Translations under genes and position numbers: made by a program
DNA from: Diplolepis rosae
Lineage: Eukaryota; Arthropoda; Insecta; Hymenoptera; Diplolepididae
DNA: 64,000 nt
Direction: 5' to 3'
NCBI GenBank assembly: GCA_030998225.1
Contig: JAPYXD010000678.1
Coordinates: 2,328,501 to 2,392,500 of the forward strand
Shown: positions 35,870 to 47,129 of the stretch, piece by piece
How positions within the stretch are numbered: the stretch's first letter is position 1
Layout of the letters: every line of letters starts with the position of its first letter
Notes under the pieces: model-generated
Database searches by the model: none
Told to the model about the DNA's origin: nothing
Seen by the model: the letters and a program-made list of their open reading frames with translations, nothing else

Positions 35870-37147
35870 CAGGGTGACCGATTTCATCGACGAAAATAAA
35901 TCCCGGTTATTTCCCGGTCATCGAAATTTTTTTCCCGCTCATTAAAAAAATAGTTTCCAATAAATAACAGTTAATGCAATGGGTTTCTAAAGTTTTAAAA
36001 AATTTCTTATTTAATATTCTGAAATGAAATTTCTCCTCGTATTGGGAATAGTTAAACTGCGATACGCCATCTGGTGCCAAAAGTCGGAATGAAAAATAGG
36101 TCGCTAGAACTGAATATACTCGTAAAAAATGTAAACAAACCGGTGAAAATAGTATTTTTAATTTCTATTTACTAAAAATTATACCAAATTGCATGCAATC
36201 ATGGAGGTAGGAGGACTATTTTCTCCAAAACCGTCAAAAAATAAAATTTTTTGTTTGATTTTTGGCTGTAACAGCAAAGCTAGCAAAAATCCAGAACTAA
36301 GTTTCCACCGCTTTCCTGAAGCTGACAAAATTAAAGTTAAGTGTGTAAATAAACTGGCATTAAGTGAAATGATTGACAGAATAATATTGTGTGAGAGGAT
36401 TTTGAGGATGGGTAAAGAAGTGACGTCAATTATGCGAATATGTTCGCTTCACTTTGTTAAAGAAGATTACACACGGTTTACACAACCAAGTAAGTGACTT
36501 GCAATTTGCATATATGTTGAATCTGTTTGCTTTATTGTTTTAAAGTTTGTCAATTAAATTTAAGTCGATCTACATGTGTGCAAACTTATTATGAACTTTA
36601 TTATCATTACTTAACCTCAAACTTTAATCAATTGTTTCTGGAATATAAAAGTGAATTCTAGAATTTAAAGTGTTTTGTGTATATTATTTCATACTAATAT
36701 TAAAAGAAGATAATTCTTGAATTGATAAATTGATAAATAATGTTTTGAAGAGTAGTTTATTTATTTTTAAGTTAACATTATTTGATCTATCTGTGTTTAA
36801 TATATCGTGTAATGAACGTATGATTTGTTAAGTTAAGTAGTATTCAAACATAAAAATAACAGATTTGCCGGGTTTCACGACCAGAGCGACCTACTCTTCC
36901 CACCACTTATCTTCTATGACGTCACGACCGCCATTCCCAATACCAAAATCACGAAATAAGGCGGGAATTTCAAAATGTATAATATAATATACAAGTAAAT
37001 CACTTTATGTAAGACATTTAAAACGAATTAAAATCGTCTTTTATTAAAAATTTGAAAAATTCCCGATCAACAAAAATTTCCCGGTCATTTTCCGGTTTTT
37101 CCAGGTCACAGAAAATTTCCGGTTTTCCCTGTCCAGCAGCCACCCTG
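35870..37147 (+). mobile_element. 1,278-bp element (CAGGGTG ends) carrying a THAP exon
   Basis: It starts CAGGGTGACC and ends GGCAGCCACCCTG-like (AGCAGCCACCCTG), with TATAAC directly repeated at both sides (35864-35869, 37148-37153). Clusters of TTCCCGGTCA words lie just inside each end, as expected for transposase-binding subterminal repeats. A single THAP-type exon is inside. Only 6 bp of duplication are visible, so assignment to hAT or P superfamily stays open. Confidence 0.75.
36201..36489 (+). CDS. THAP zinc-finger domain exon, partial
   Basis: THAP domains are C2CH zinc fingers that bind DNA in P-element-type transposases and in regulators derived from them. Starting at the Met at 36201 (an upstream in-frame Met lies at 36189), C18 and C23 (CLIFGC) pair with C81 and H84 in ICSLHFVKEDY. 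FHRFPEADK at residues 35-43 fits the middle of the domain. The gap of 57 residues between the Cys pairs is longer than usual, the expected Trp appears to be Cys48, and no AVPTIF box is visible. The frame reaches a stop at 36497, but GTAAGTG at 36490 is a good splice donor, so this is more likely a first exon. No second exon is visible before the element ends at 37147. It is probably a transposase remnant rather than a host gene. Confidence 0.75.
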
Positions 37148-37797
37148 TATAACGTATATAATTTACGTTTTTTCAAGGAATCCCTGTAAACTACCCAAAG
37201 TTGTTCAATACAGCTTCACACCAAATAAGTCAATTTAAGTACACCTTGTTCTGGTCGAATATCCAAACCTTCCATTTTCACTTATAAATTGAACTTTACA
37301 TATTAATTACTCGTTTTTATATTATATCTTTAAATGCTATAGTTATTTCTAAATATGTGAAATTAGCGCTACCCTATTTGTATTTTTTAGATTTGAATAA
37401 ATATCATTAATGAAGGCTCCGATCTGAGCTGAAACGTCTGATTAAATTGACGTAAGTTTGCAAAATTGTTCGTTTCAATAAGTTCTACAAATTTTGTCTG
37501 ACATAGTTTCTGATAAAACGTATATTTTTCATTTTACAAGATATATATTTTATGTTTCGGTTTTAAAAAAACACTATTGAAAATAAAAATTCCATTTTTT
37601 AATCAAAATATGTGAGATACGGAATAAGCGTTGAAATAAAAAATCGTTTCCTTAAAAACAGTCTATGAATTTTTTGCTTTTCTGAGATAGTTGGAAGATG
37701 ATACATTTTTTTTAATTATGTAAATTATTAGTAAGTTACAGAAGTGTATGCAGAAAATGGAGCGTGAAGCGCGAGTGTCATGATGAGAATGTCTTCC

Positions 37798-38536
37798 TTA
37801 AGGGGGGAGATACCTCTAGAACTTTCAAAAAATCAAAAATTTTTTTTTTGCTCAAATCGATTGAAAAACTATTCAAAAATATAATCCCAAAGTTCTATTG
37901 GTCTACTCCAAATATTTCGGTAGAAAGAGGCCCCAGAACCACTTTACTTCTTACATATTTTTTCATGTACAAAAACTTTGAGGCTCGTTTTCTCGAAACA
38001 AACTTTTCTTTTCCGGCCGTCAAGATTGCGAGCAAACTATTCAACCGATTTACTTGAATGAAACGGTATTTTATAGATAATTCTATATTCAAGTGCGTGG
38101 TAGGGCGCTTTTTCGAGAAAAATAGTATTTCTACAGTTGTTTAACTATTTTCATGTCAAAAAACACGGGTAAAAATGGCACTTTTTCACGAAACGCATGA
38201 AAATATACCCAATTTTTCGAAATTCTCAAAACCGCCCTGCTATGCACTCGATAAAAGCTTCCCGATTTATAAAAAATTTTCTTTTATCGTTTCAGATGAA
38301 TAACCTAGCCAGGAAGTTGACGGCCGCAAAAAACGTTAGCAGCGACGCTGTTGACGGGATCCGTCATATTTCCGCCATTTTGTATTTTTCTATCATGAAA
38401 AAATTGTTTTTTTGAAGTTAAATAATGCCTTCTAATATATGCAAAAAAATCCGGACTTGCTTCGTTTTCATTCTCCCAGAATAAAATTGAAAAAAACTGC
38501 TTTTTTTAAGGGTTCTAGAGGTATCTCCCCCCTTAA
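37798..38536. mobile_element. 739-bp TTAA element (GGGGGGAGATACC ends)
   Basis: TTAAGGGGGGAGATACCTCT and AGAGGTATCTCCCCCCTTAA are perfect complements. It is inserted in a CAGTGGGTG element; copy 1 of that element lacks it at the same site. ORFs inside have no recognisable domain. Confidence 0.9.
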
Positions 38537-38879
38537 GGCTTGTAGAGCCTTAAGTAAATTGAATTTCCTTTTTCATTTGAAATCAAAAAATTTAGTAACT
38601 TTGTCAAAATGTAAGTCACATCTATAATATTATAGAATTGAATTGAGCTTCAGTATCAAATTACAAAAAATAAATTATTTCTGTGCAAAGAATATAAGAC
38701 CAAGCGCGAAGCGCGACGATCGAATCGCGCGCCCTAGGCGCGGTCAAACTTGCGAGCGATGAGAATGTCCCCGCAAAGCGGGCAGATTTTTTGTTTGAAG
38801 TAATTTTTTTGCACGTTTTTATAAATTTCACGTAAAATTACAATTAAATTGCGTCGAAGAACATCGAGAAACATCAATA

Positions 38880-40084
38880 AGGTAAGAGCACCAATAGCTG
38901 GACGTCTGAGGAAATGTCATTCCATTTTTTGTATTAATCGTTCTAAATGTAATGCGGAATCAAAAATTGCCGCGATTATTTTGATGTATGTGTCCTCCCT
39001 ACTATAAAAAAATGTCTAGAGTTGTGTTAAATCTGAATAATCCATTTTAATAATTCTCTTTATTAAATAATGCTCTGGAGCCAATTGCTGGACGGGAAAA
39101 GTGAATTGATCCAATAGCCGGACAGCGCTGCACCAATACTCGGACAAGAGAATATTATAATTTGATTGATATGGATTTGATATTTTTTAAGCATAATAAA
39201 CACTGGGAAATATTTACGGAAACATTTTGTAGGTCTACGCTTATAAAAAAAAAATATTGAAAAGATTTTACAAATAGAATAGTTAATGAATTCCATTCTT
39301 TTGAGGTCTATTGAATAAGTTTAATTTATTTTGCCAATTTTTTTTCTATGAACTTTGCTTTACATTTACATAATAAAATATTTATTTAACACTTCTGCTT
39401 CTTCGTTTTTTTGCTGGTTTTTTGTTTTATTCTTCTTTCTTTCTATTCAAAGATTTTTTCTTTTCATCCTGCTTTTTGATTTTCCTTTAACGTGGCTTCT
39501 CTTTTTTCTTGCTGTTCCTGTTTTTTCTTTAATGCAGCTTCTTTTTTCTTTTTCTGTTCTTGTTTTTTTTTTAGTGTAGCTTCTTTCTTCTCTGTCTCTT
39601 CCTGTTTCTTCCTCAAAAAGCAGTGCAATGTAACGCCGGACACGCGTTCGGTTATTAGGCAAAACGAATATTCATTGACCTAATAACCGGATTTAAAATA
39701 TTTAATTAAAGGAAAATGTTTTTTAATTTTGAAAAATATATTGGTTTATATAAAGCGTTTGACTTTAGTGTAACACTTATTAAAATGGCAAATGAAGGTA
39801 AATGTAAATGTTATTTGCTTAACAAAGACAACGTGTCAGTTAGTTTATAGAGCAGATTTCGCTATATTTCGACCAACCTTGTGCTTCAGTAGAGAAATTT
39901 TTTTTTCTTGGCGAAGTTTTAATTTCTAATTCAACAAATTTTTCTCTTTTTTGAAGTGTACGTTTCAAGGTTTGTATACGGTACACCAAAATAGCGATAA
40001 GTGATTCATAAATCTCTAATTTTGAGAAAAATGCATAGCTCTGTCCGGCTATTGAGTATTGTCCGGCTATTGGTGCTTTTACCT
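38880..40084. mobile_element. 1.2-kb TA-flanked element (CCAATAGCCGGAC ends)
   Basis: AGGTAAGAGCACCAATAGC and GCTATTGGTGCTTTTACCT are complementary with TA on both sides. Further CCAATAGCCGGAC-like words recur at about 39070-39150 and 40045. The TA target and these ends suggest the Tc1/mariner or pogo group. It carries a C-terminal transposase-like remnant. Confidence 0.8.
39464..39679 (-). pseudogene. Lysine/glutamate-rich coiled-coil remnant, 14-residue repeat
   Basis: On the minus strand the frame ending in TGA at 39464 reads three 14-residue units, including KKEATLKKKQEQKK, KKEAALKKKQEQQE and KREATLKENQKAG, encoded by a 42-bp DNA repeat. The pattern predicts a charged coiled coil. Pogo/Tigger-type transposases often end in such tails, and the flanking TA-type element fits, so a truncated transposase C-terminus is my best guess. 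A TAG bounds it at the upstream side. No catalytic domain is visible. Confidence 0.45.
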
Positions 40085-40299
40085 TATTTTAAAAGTTTTT
40101 CATAATTTAAGAATAGTTTTAAATTTGGACATTTTTCAGAATATCTTCCTCAAAAATTGACAAAAACAGTTAATCTATTTTGAATTCTTTTATATTATTT
40201 TTAGGGAAAAGTTTTAATATGTGTATTGTCAATAATAGGCGATTTTATGCGATCAACAAAAACAAAGTGATGATAATAAATAATTTAGGACACCCACTA

Positions 40300-42101
40300 T
40301 AATTCAATTCAAAGCAATAAATCAACTGAAAATAAACCTATTAAATTGCAATATTTAATATTATTATTCGTAACCGATATTTCGAAAAGGCACAGCAATA
40401 TTTTGAAATGAATGAATTTTTTTAAAATTCCCTCAAGGTGGATTATAAAGGAATGGAACAAAAAAAGGAGGGTGGTGAACAAAATAAAAGAATCTGGGAA
40501 CGAAATAATCCATAAATTTATTAAAAATAACACAGAAGATCAAAGTGACACAACAAATCAAGAAATAAAGCCGCTCTACAACTGAATAATAATATAGTAG
40601 CTCTTGACAATAAACTTATCACAACTGCGGAAGATCTGAAGACATGTCTTCGAGAAACTTCTCTCTATACTGAGATGCTATCACGAAAATGGTATATTAC
40701 GCGAATCTCTAAGTTATCTGGCGCGTATCTAATAAATTCAGCGGGGAAAAAGCTTCTGCTGATTCAAACAAAAACTCTTCAAGTTCAATCGATTTAGGAA
40801 AAAAATCGTCTGAATAGAAAAATCGTATTTATAACGAAATTAATAAATTATTGAATCAGCAAGAAACTTGACTGAAATAACAGCAAGGTATTGTATTTCA
40901 GTACTTGAACAAAGGTACACCAAAAATATTGCTTAGTCAATACAATTAAAATATTCATATTTCGTCTAAACATGTGTTAAAATTTCACCAATCTTGTACT
41001 TTATTTGGTCGAAGAACAAAATCACTAATGAGAACTAAAAACATTTATTTTTCTCTTCAAGAAACGACGCTATTCTGCTATACCTTTTAGAGAAACTCTT
41101 CTAGATCTTAATTCACGTTTCGAGTAACTTAAGACCTTAATTAATTACGATATCAATAAAGACAGCAAAGAAGAAAGCTCACTCTGCTAATCAGGTTATA
41201 TTTGTAGTCGTGCAAATCTCATTCGAGAAACGACTATAAATAAACGAATTGTATGGCAGAGTTCTCAAATTCTACGTGCAGTTACAACTTTCCCTTATTT
41301 TGTATTTTTTATTCTCTCGCTCTCTCTCTCCCTTTCTCTCTTCTAAAAAGCTTTAACCCTCATTGATCACTTAGGCACACGCAACGTACACGTCAGGGTT
41401 ATTTACAACTATTAGACTTTAGACTAATTACCATCTGTAAACTCAGATGAATATCAAACAATTTAAGGATGGCTCATTACAATATTTAGTGCATTAATTA
41501 TTTTTGAAAATACTGTTCGATTGCAGTAATTCCTTTTAAATTTATGAGAAGTGTTAAGTGCTTTTGGTGTATTTGGCATTTTGGGGTTTTTGTCTGATAA
41601 GCTCATCGTAAAGAGGAAGTCTGCTCTTGGAAAATAATATTTCTAGAGGACCAAAGAGCTCAGGATATATTTTTATTTTTTTATAAAATTATTGGATGAA
41701 TAAAAAAAATTGAAATCCCTTTAAATCTCCTTTATTCTCTTGATTTAGGAAACTAGAGGTTCTTTTCATGCGCTTTATACAAAAACTGCACTGATCCATT
41801 TTTATGAAAGTTTTCTTTGCAGTTGAGAAAATGTCAGGCTTCTCTTGAATTATGAAACAACCTAAAAGACAAATGGCCTTTCCTGCCACCGCTTGAAACT
41901 CAACAGATTTCCTTTCTCACTCTCTTCCACAGAATATCAATAAACGCTTTGGATAAACTTTGAACAAGCTTGCGAAGCGACGTTGAATTCACGCTTTCTA
42001 TTATACCACAGTGCTCTTTATTTCGTTTTCAACAACAGAGAATTCTGTTTGCGAATATTCGCTTCTGCCTGTCGAAATTTGTTTTGCGAATTAGTTACTT
42101 T
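40300..42101. other. No gene recognised; short TC-rich tract
   Basis: Apparently single-copy AT-rich DNA. A (TC)n-like tract sits at about 41315-41342. The ORF at 41689-41889 (minus) has no recognised domain. Confidence 0.5.
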
Positions 42102-42590
42102 TTCTACTAGCGGAGCAGAAAGTGGATTTTATTGACCCGTGCGGGGCAAACTAATCAATTTTGTGACTTTCTAGTAAAGAAAAAATCGTGTGCGACAAAG
42201 AAATAGTATATCATGCAACTAGGGAAAAAATAGTATATTATGCAATTAAGGAAAAAAAATTTATTTTACTCGCTTTGCTCGGGCATCAAACATTACACTC
42301 GCAAAATAAATGTTTTTACCGTATCGCAATAAAATCCACTTTATGTCCCGCTAGTAAAAAAAAAGAAGTTTATTTTGCGAGTGTGAAGTTTAATGCCCTA
42401 ACAAAGCGAGGGCAACAATCACACGAGTAAAATAAATCTTTCTCCCGTGTTGCATACGATTTTTTTCCACTGAGGCGTCAAAAAAGAATTTGTATGCCTC
42501 GTAGGGGGCAAAAAAGTGTACTTTTTGACCTACTAGTGGAAAAAAACATTTATTCTCCCAAGTTCCACAATATACAATTAAGAGTGTACC
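42102..42590. repeat. Palindromic CTAGCGGGTCATAAAG modules
   Basis: Modules with ACTAGCGG, AAGTGGATTTTATTG and TATTTTACTCGTGTGATTG words occur in alternating orientations. They are shared with 28575-28740, 29340-29560, 32610-32760 and 47130-48340. No clear outer ends or target duplication. The ORF at 42188-42430 is repeat sequence. Confidence 0.6.
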
Positions 42591-42599
42591 TACTAAAAG

Positions 42600-43452
42600 A
42601 GAAGTTTAAAAAACACCGTTTTTACATTACAAATTTTTTCTTATTAATCATAAAATTCACAATTAAAATTTAAAATTAATTTCAAAACTTTAAATTAACA
42701 AAACAATGTTCTGTGATATACACAACAATTATTTGGTTTCTTCGCGAAACTTGCTTTACATCGTTAAAATAGTAACAAAAATTAACAATTTCGCCAGCGT
42801 AAATTGAACAAGTTGTAATTAAAAATTGAGATGTTTATCTGCTACGGCAAATAAAGCCCAAATTAAATCAGGTTTTCTTTCCGAATCATAAACAAAATTT
42901 TGCAAAGGATCTGGATTCTAAGGAGACTATATCTCGAAAATAAATCCTACCCAAAGAATCTAAACAAAATAATCAGATTTCATGCCTAGAATTAGTCTAA
43001 ATTAGGAATTTTATGTCTCACAATTTAATCTCTTTTCTGTAGGAAAAATCTCTCGCTCGTATCTCAAATTGAAGGTTTCCATGATAAAATTAAGGAGATT
43101 TTTTTCTCTATCTCAGACCTAATATGAAGGTTCGACAAAGCTAAGACGTAAAATAAAAGGACTCTCCGAAATATCGAACGCCGACCGTTTTTACGATCTT
43201 GGTTGCTTGTACAGTGTAAAGTCGATGTCTACCCGAGGCAACGTGGCTCGCCCTAACTAACACCATTTCTACGTTAACGATGCCAACTAATTACAGATTA
43301 CGAGCAAAAACCACAAGCGGTCGATCGAGAGAAAATAAAGGGTTCGAAACAAGCTCTTCGTAATTTAAGTTTTGGCCTTGAGAGCCATCAATGTACTTCA
43401 ATCCGACCAAGTTTTATTTCATTCAAAAACACTATAAATATTTATTTTGCTT
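42600..43452. other. No recognisable feature
   Basis: AT-rich then moderately GC-richer DNA (43180-43350), with no open frame or splice context I can support. Confidence 0.45.
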
Positions 43453-44217
43453 TCAAGACCATGAACCAAACGGATCACGTGACTAGATTCCTACCTTACC
43501 AGCATTTTCAATTTGTGTAACCTCATTTCTGTAAAAAATGAGGTACTCTCTAAATCTGAATCAATGGAATAGTCACTGATTATATCAGTAAAAATATATC
43601 AACTGATAAATCAGTACCCTGCTTTGATTTCACTAAGGAATCAGTGAACGCGTCATGTGAACATAACTTTTGAATTCGCGAATTCAAAAGTTTCATCTAC
43701 ACTTTACTGCTTTATCGAGCTTCAAAAACAGGTGCTTTGGTGATTGCAAGTACTCCTCCATGGAGTACTTGCAATCATGTATTATTATCAGGAGAATCAA
43801 AAGTATTCTTTTCTCCCATATATTGCTGGTTTTATCATTCCCACCTGAAGATTTCACTGATTCAACAGTCGAGTTTCACTGTTTCTCAGAGACAGAATTA
43901 TAGCTGCTGTCATCAATTAATAGTCATTGCGAATCAGTGGCCGTTCACTGATTCAGGTTTGGTGAGTAACGAGTTGAAAATTTGTGAAAGTAAATAAAAT
44001 ACAGTAAAACAAGTTTCTCTGGTCATAAATGTTTATAATTATAAAATTAGTTTTTTTCAAAAAATCAAAGTGTATTTTATCTAATTCTACAAATTTTCAG
44101 TTACCCATCTTAATTTTTATAGAAATAGGGTTACACCAGGTTACACAAACTGAATTGCCGGTCATGTAGGAATCTAGTCACGTGACCAGGTTGATGCATG
44201 GCCTTAACCCTCTGCTG
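43453..44217. mobile_element. TTAA-type element (GGCCATG...TCACGTGAC ends), copy 1
   Basis: The right end GGTTGATGCATGGCCTTAA and the left end TCAAGACCATGAACC are inverted; both run into TCACGTGACTAGATTCCTAC or its complement. A family B MITE is nested inside. A second copy lies at 49239-50162. Confidence 0.7.
43543..43966. mobile_element. CACTGATT-rich MITE, family B, with two strong palindromes
   Basis: TACTCTCTAAATCTGAATCA to CTGATTCAGGTTTGGTGAGTA. The interior includes a perfect 28-bp palindrome (43665-43692, centre TTCGCGAA) and a hairpin with 15-bp arms (ATTGCAAGTACTCC) around 43757. TA flanks both ends. Confidence 0.75.
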
Positions 44218-44415
44218 GTCATACGTAATCCCTACTCTAAACCCAGTAGCACATGGTCATCTCACCGATATGAAATACACACGTACGAGTAATTCAGGAT
44301 CGTAGTTATTTATAACTGAATAAGTAGTCTGAGTCCCCTTTAGACAAGAAATTTTATAATATCAGCCTTATTTTACGTTTTATTCAAAGTAGGTTCACTC
44401 CTATAGGAGTAAAGA

Positions 44416-44650
44416 GGAACGAATTACAGTGTTTGCTATCAATAAGCAGTAGCACTATTGTCGCTACCAATGTTCTTTTTAACCTGTTATAACCATAGAA
44501 CCCATGGTTTGATATTCTTTTGATAAATTCTAATGATACAAATTATTGATTTATGTCATTTATGGAACGAATTATAGTGTTTGCTATCAACAAGTGATGG
44601 CGCTATTGTTGCTACTGATGTTCCTTTTAACTTGTTGTAACCATAGCATA
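44416..44650. repeat. Direct repeat, about 148-bp period, two copies
   Basis: GGAACGAATTACAGTGTTTG at 44416 and GGAACGAATTATAGTGTTTG at 44564 begin blocks of about 85 bp that stay alike to TTGTAACCATAG. The rest of the unit is present only once. Confidence 0.75.
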
Positions 44651-45069
44651 AATCATTGATTTATGTTTGAAAATTTTCCGCTCTTTAAACTATACCTAGT
44701 AAAAAAGTGGGCATTGAATGGCATTGAAATAGAAAAATCTGGAAAAAAATGGAATCGAAAATGAAACTTTTGAATTCATTTTAATTCCTAGACATTAAAA
44801 GGCATTCAAAAGTATTGCGGTTTTACATGTACTGCGGTTTTACATGTCCAAAATAATTTATCAGTGATAATATTTAATGATGTAAGTAAAATAAATGAAA
44901 ATTTGACGAACAATGTAGATTGTTTGAAATGAAAGTTTTTTGGTGATTAAGTTTTCGTAAGAGATAGGTATCCTATTGAAAAAACCCTCATCCAAAAAAT
45001 AACAACTTTAGAATCGATAAAAATGGATTTTGGTTTTTAAACAATTTCTTGATAATGTAAATTAATCTT
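44651..45069. other. No recognisable feature
   Basis: AT-rich DNA. A TTAACCCTCTGC tip at 44214 points towards this region, but I found no partner end. Confidence 0.4.
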
Positions 45070-46045
45070 TTTGTGAGCACGCCGCAGGTAAATTTTTCTT
45101 CATTTTCAATTCTCTAGACGTCACTTCCCTAGCGGACCCGGTTAAATGAACGGTCTGAAAATACTGTGACCATTCACTGACCATTCTCTAACTTCACATT
45201 ATTATGGCTAAGAACGGTAAAAAAACATTTAAAACATTGCAATTATGATTATGTGTCGGAATTCGAATTAGAAGGTACAGTAATAAATACAATTATTTTA
45301 TTTTTCAGCGATAAAAAGTAGCAAAACATCATATACCTGTCATTGAAGGCGGTGCAGTGGTTCACCATTTGCGGAACGTCTCCACCAACAGGGTTAACTA
45401 TTGGTTGGAGTGAGACACAACCACTTGTATCTCACTTCTACCAATGGCCAATCCTAACGACAAAGGCTTTCCGCAAATGGTGAACCATTGTACTGCCTTC
45501 TATAGCAAGTATGTTATTCCACTTTTTATCGCTGAAAAATAAAATTATTGTATTTATTCCTGTACCTTCAAATTCCGCCACATAATCATAATTGCAATGC
45601 TTTAAATGTTTTTTTAACGTTCTTATCCATAATAATATGGTCAGAGAATGGTCAGAGAATGGTCAGTGAATGGTCAGTGAACGGTCAAAGAACGGTTATG
45701 GTACTCTCTGACCGTCTACTTAACTGGGACCGCTAGGGCTTTTAGGTTAAGTTGGACATGCTGAATTTATTTTGCTTAAATTATTAAATGTCATCACTGA
45801 TAAATTATTTTGGGCAGATAAGACGTAAAATGTGCTTGATTATTATAAAATTTCTTGTCTAAAGAGGACTTGTACACTCGCAAATGGAAATATGATACGG
45901 TACTGTTAGTCACAAACGCGTTTGAATCGCACTAACATAAAAGAGTTCGTCTAAGTGAGCAGTGTGATTGATTATTCCCTCTCCGTATACCCCATTTGAC
46001 CATTTTTGACGATAACGGTCATTATGACCGGCAGAAAGTTAATAA
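45070..46045. mobile_element. Shell repeat, copy 2, with a palindromic centre
   Basis: The left flank (CACGCCGCAGG, CTTCATTTTCAATTCTCTAG) and right flank (TAGGTTAAGTTGGACATGCT through GACCGGCAGAAAGTTAA) match the copy at 8605-9900. The central cassette is entirely different. The right flank includes ACAAACGCGTTTGAATCGC, also conserved in copy 1. Confidence 0.6.
45127..45738. mobile_element. 612-bp foldback element (CCCTAGCGG ends)
   Basis: CCCTAGCGGACCCGGTTAA and TTAACTGGGACCGCTAGGG are near-perfect complements, possibly with a CTT duplication. The whole interior is palindromic around about 45430. Its outer arms contain GGTCAGAGAAT/GGTCAGTGAAT words repeated five times at 45640-45690 and, in complement, near 45165. 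Confidence 0.8.
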
Positions 46046-47129
46046 AAAAATGTTTAGCCCTCCGATCAACTGTTCGATTTAAACTCGTATAATTAATTTT
46101 TGGGACCGAAGAACGGTGTTTATCTTACGATTTACTCTACTTAAATATTTCTATCTATCCTTAATTTATTCATATTATCTATTATCGTAAGGCATGGAGT
46201 ATGTTACTTGTGTCGAGTGACTTCACTCCTTCTCGTTAGACTTTACAAACTACTATGTATATATGCGTGTCGCTTGAAATATTACTCTTCTCGTCGATCC
46301 TAAACTGATTCGTTGGAAACTATTTTGGTATGTACCTAAATATACAGGTAAAAGTAAGCATAAATATGTCTCTTTCCTACCGAACGGAGAAAGCGTCCCG
46401 ACATCAACTTTTAACTATATTTTCTCCACCTCTATTCAATCTACATTATTTTTGGCCTTTTCTTATATTTTTATTGCAAAGACTGCATTAAAATGCGATA
46501 CGACGATGAAAGAAGGCTACGTGATCCATCTTCATATGCGTGAGTCGTTTTTTAATATCCATCCAAGTGGTTTGAGATTAAAAACCAAGCTGAAATATTC
46601 CCACGTGGATAATGATGCAAAAAATTGTAAACATGATAGAGGTACATTACATAAATTGGAGAAAAAAATGTTCACCACAATTTTTAGAATTCAATTTTAT
46701 AAAAATTATTTTAAAAGTGAGAATGTAATTACTGAGTTGAGTTCAAGTTGTAAATTATAATCCTTAATTACTATTAAAAATAAATTACTCATCAAGAAGA
46801 ATACAAAGATGAAAAAAACCGTTTTAAATTATACATAAATTTTTTTCTTTGAAAGCGTTCTCTTCAAACAAGCTCTACATATTTACGATTGAATGCATAA
46901 CATGCTTGAGGAACACTTATTGGCAATTTTATCAAACGTTTCCGTCAGTTATTGGAATCTCACTTGCGATTATTGCGATAAAACTCTTGTTATATCTCAA
47001 TAGTCTATAACAAATTTATTTTGCTCTGAATTCAAAGTCTAGATACCAATAACTGAAGGATGATAATTGCAGTGACGAAATTCAAACTTAGATTTTGAAT
47101 AGATTTATAAATTTTTCTCAAACAATTTA
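46046..47129. other. No recognisable feature
   Basis: Apparently single-copy DNA. The open frame at 46452-46760 (+) has no recognisable domain and unremarkable composition, so I do not call it. Confidence 0.45.

Larger units (their letters stand above)
32137..40299. mobile_element. Large Tc1-like element (CAGTGGGTG ends), copy 2, heavily interrupted
   Basis: It starts CAGTGGGTGACCAAATTATT just after TA and ends CACCCACT before TA. The inner blocks follow the order of copy 1: the GATGTTCTTTGACTCATTTT block, TTTTTACATTCTCATCAT at 32770, the GTGAGATACGGAATAAGCGT block at 37610, GGAGCGTGAAGCGCGAG at 37760 and the GCGCGAAGCGCGACGATCGA block at 38705. A segment around 32500-32610 is inverted relative to copy 1. 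Nested elements account for most of its 8.2 kb. Confidence 0.6.
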
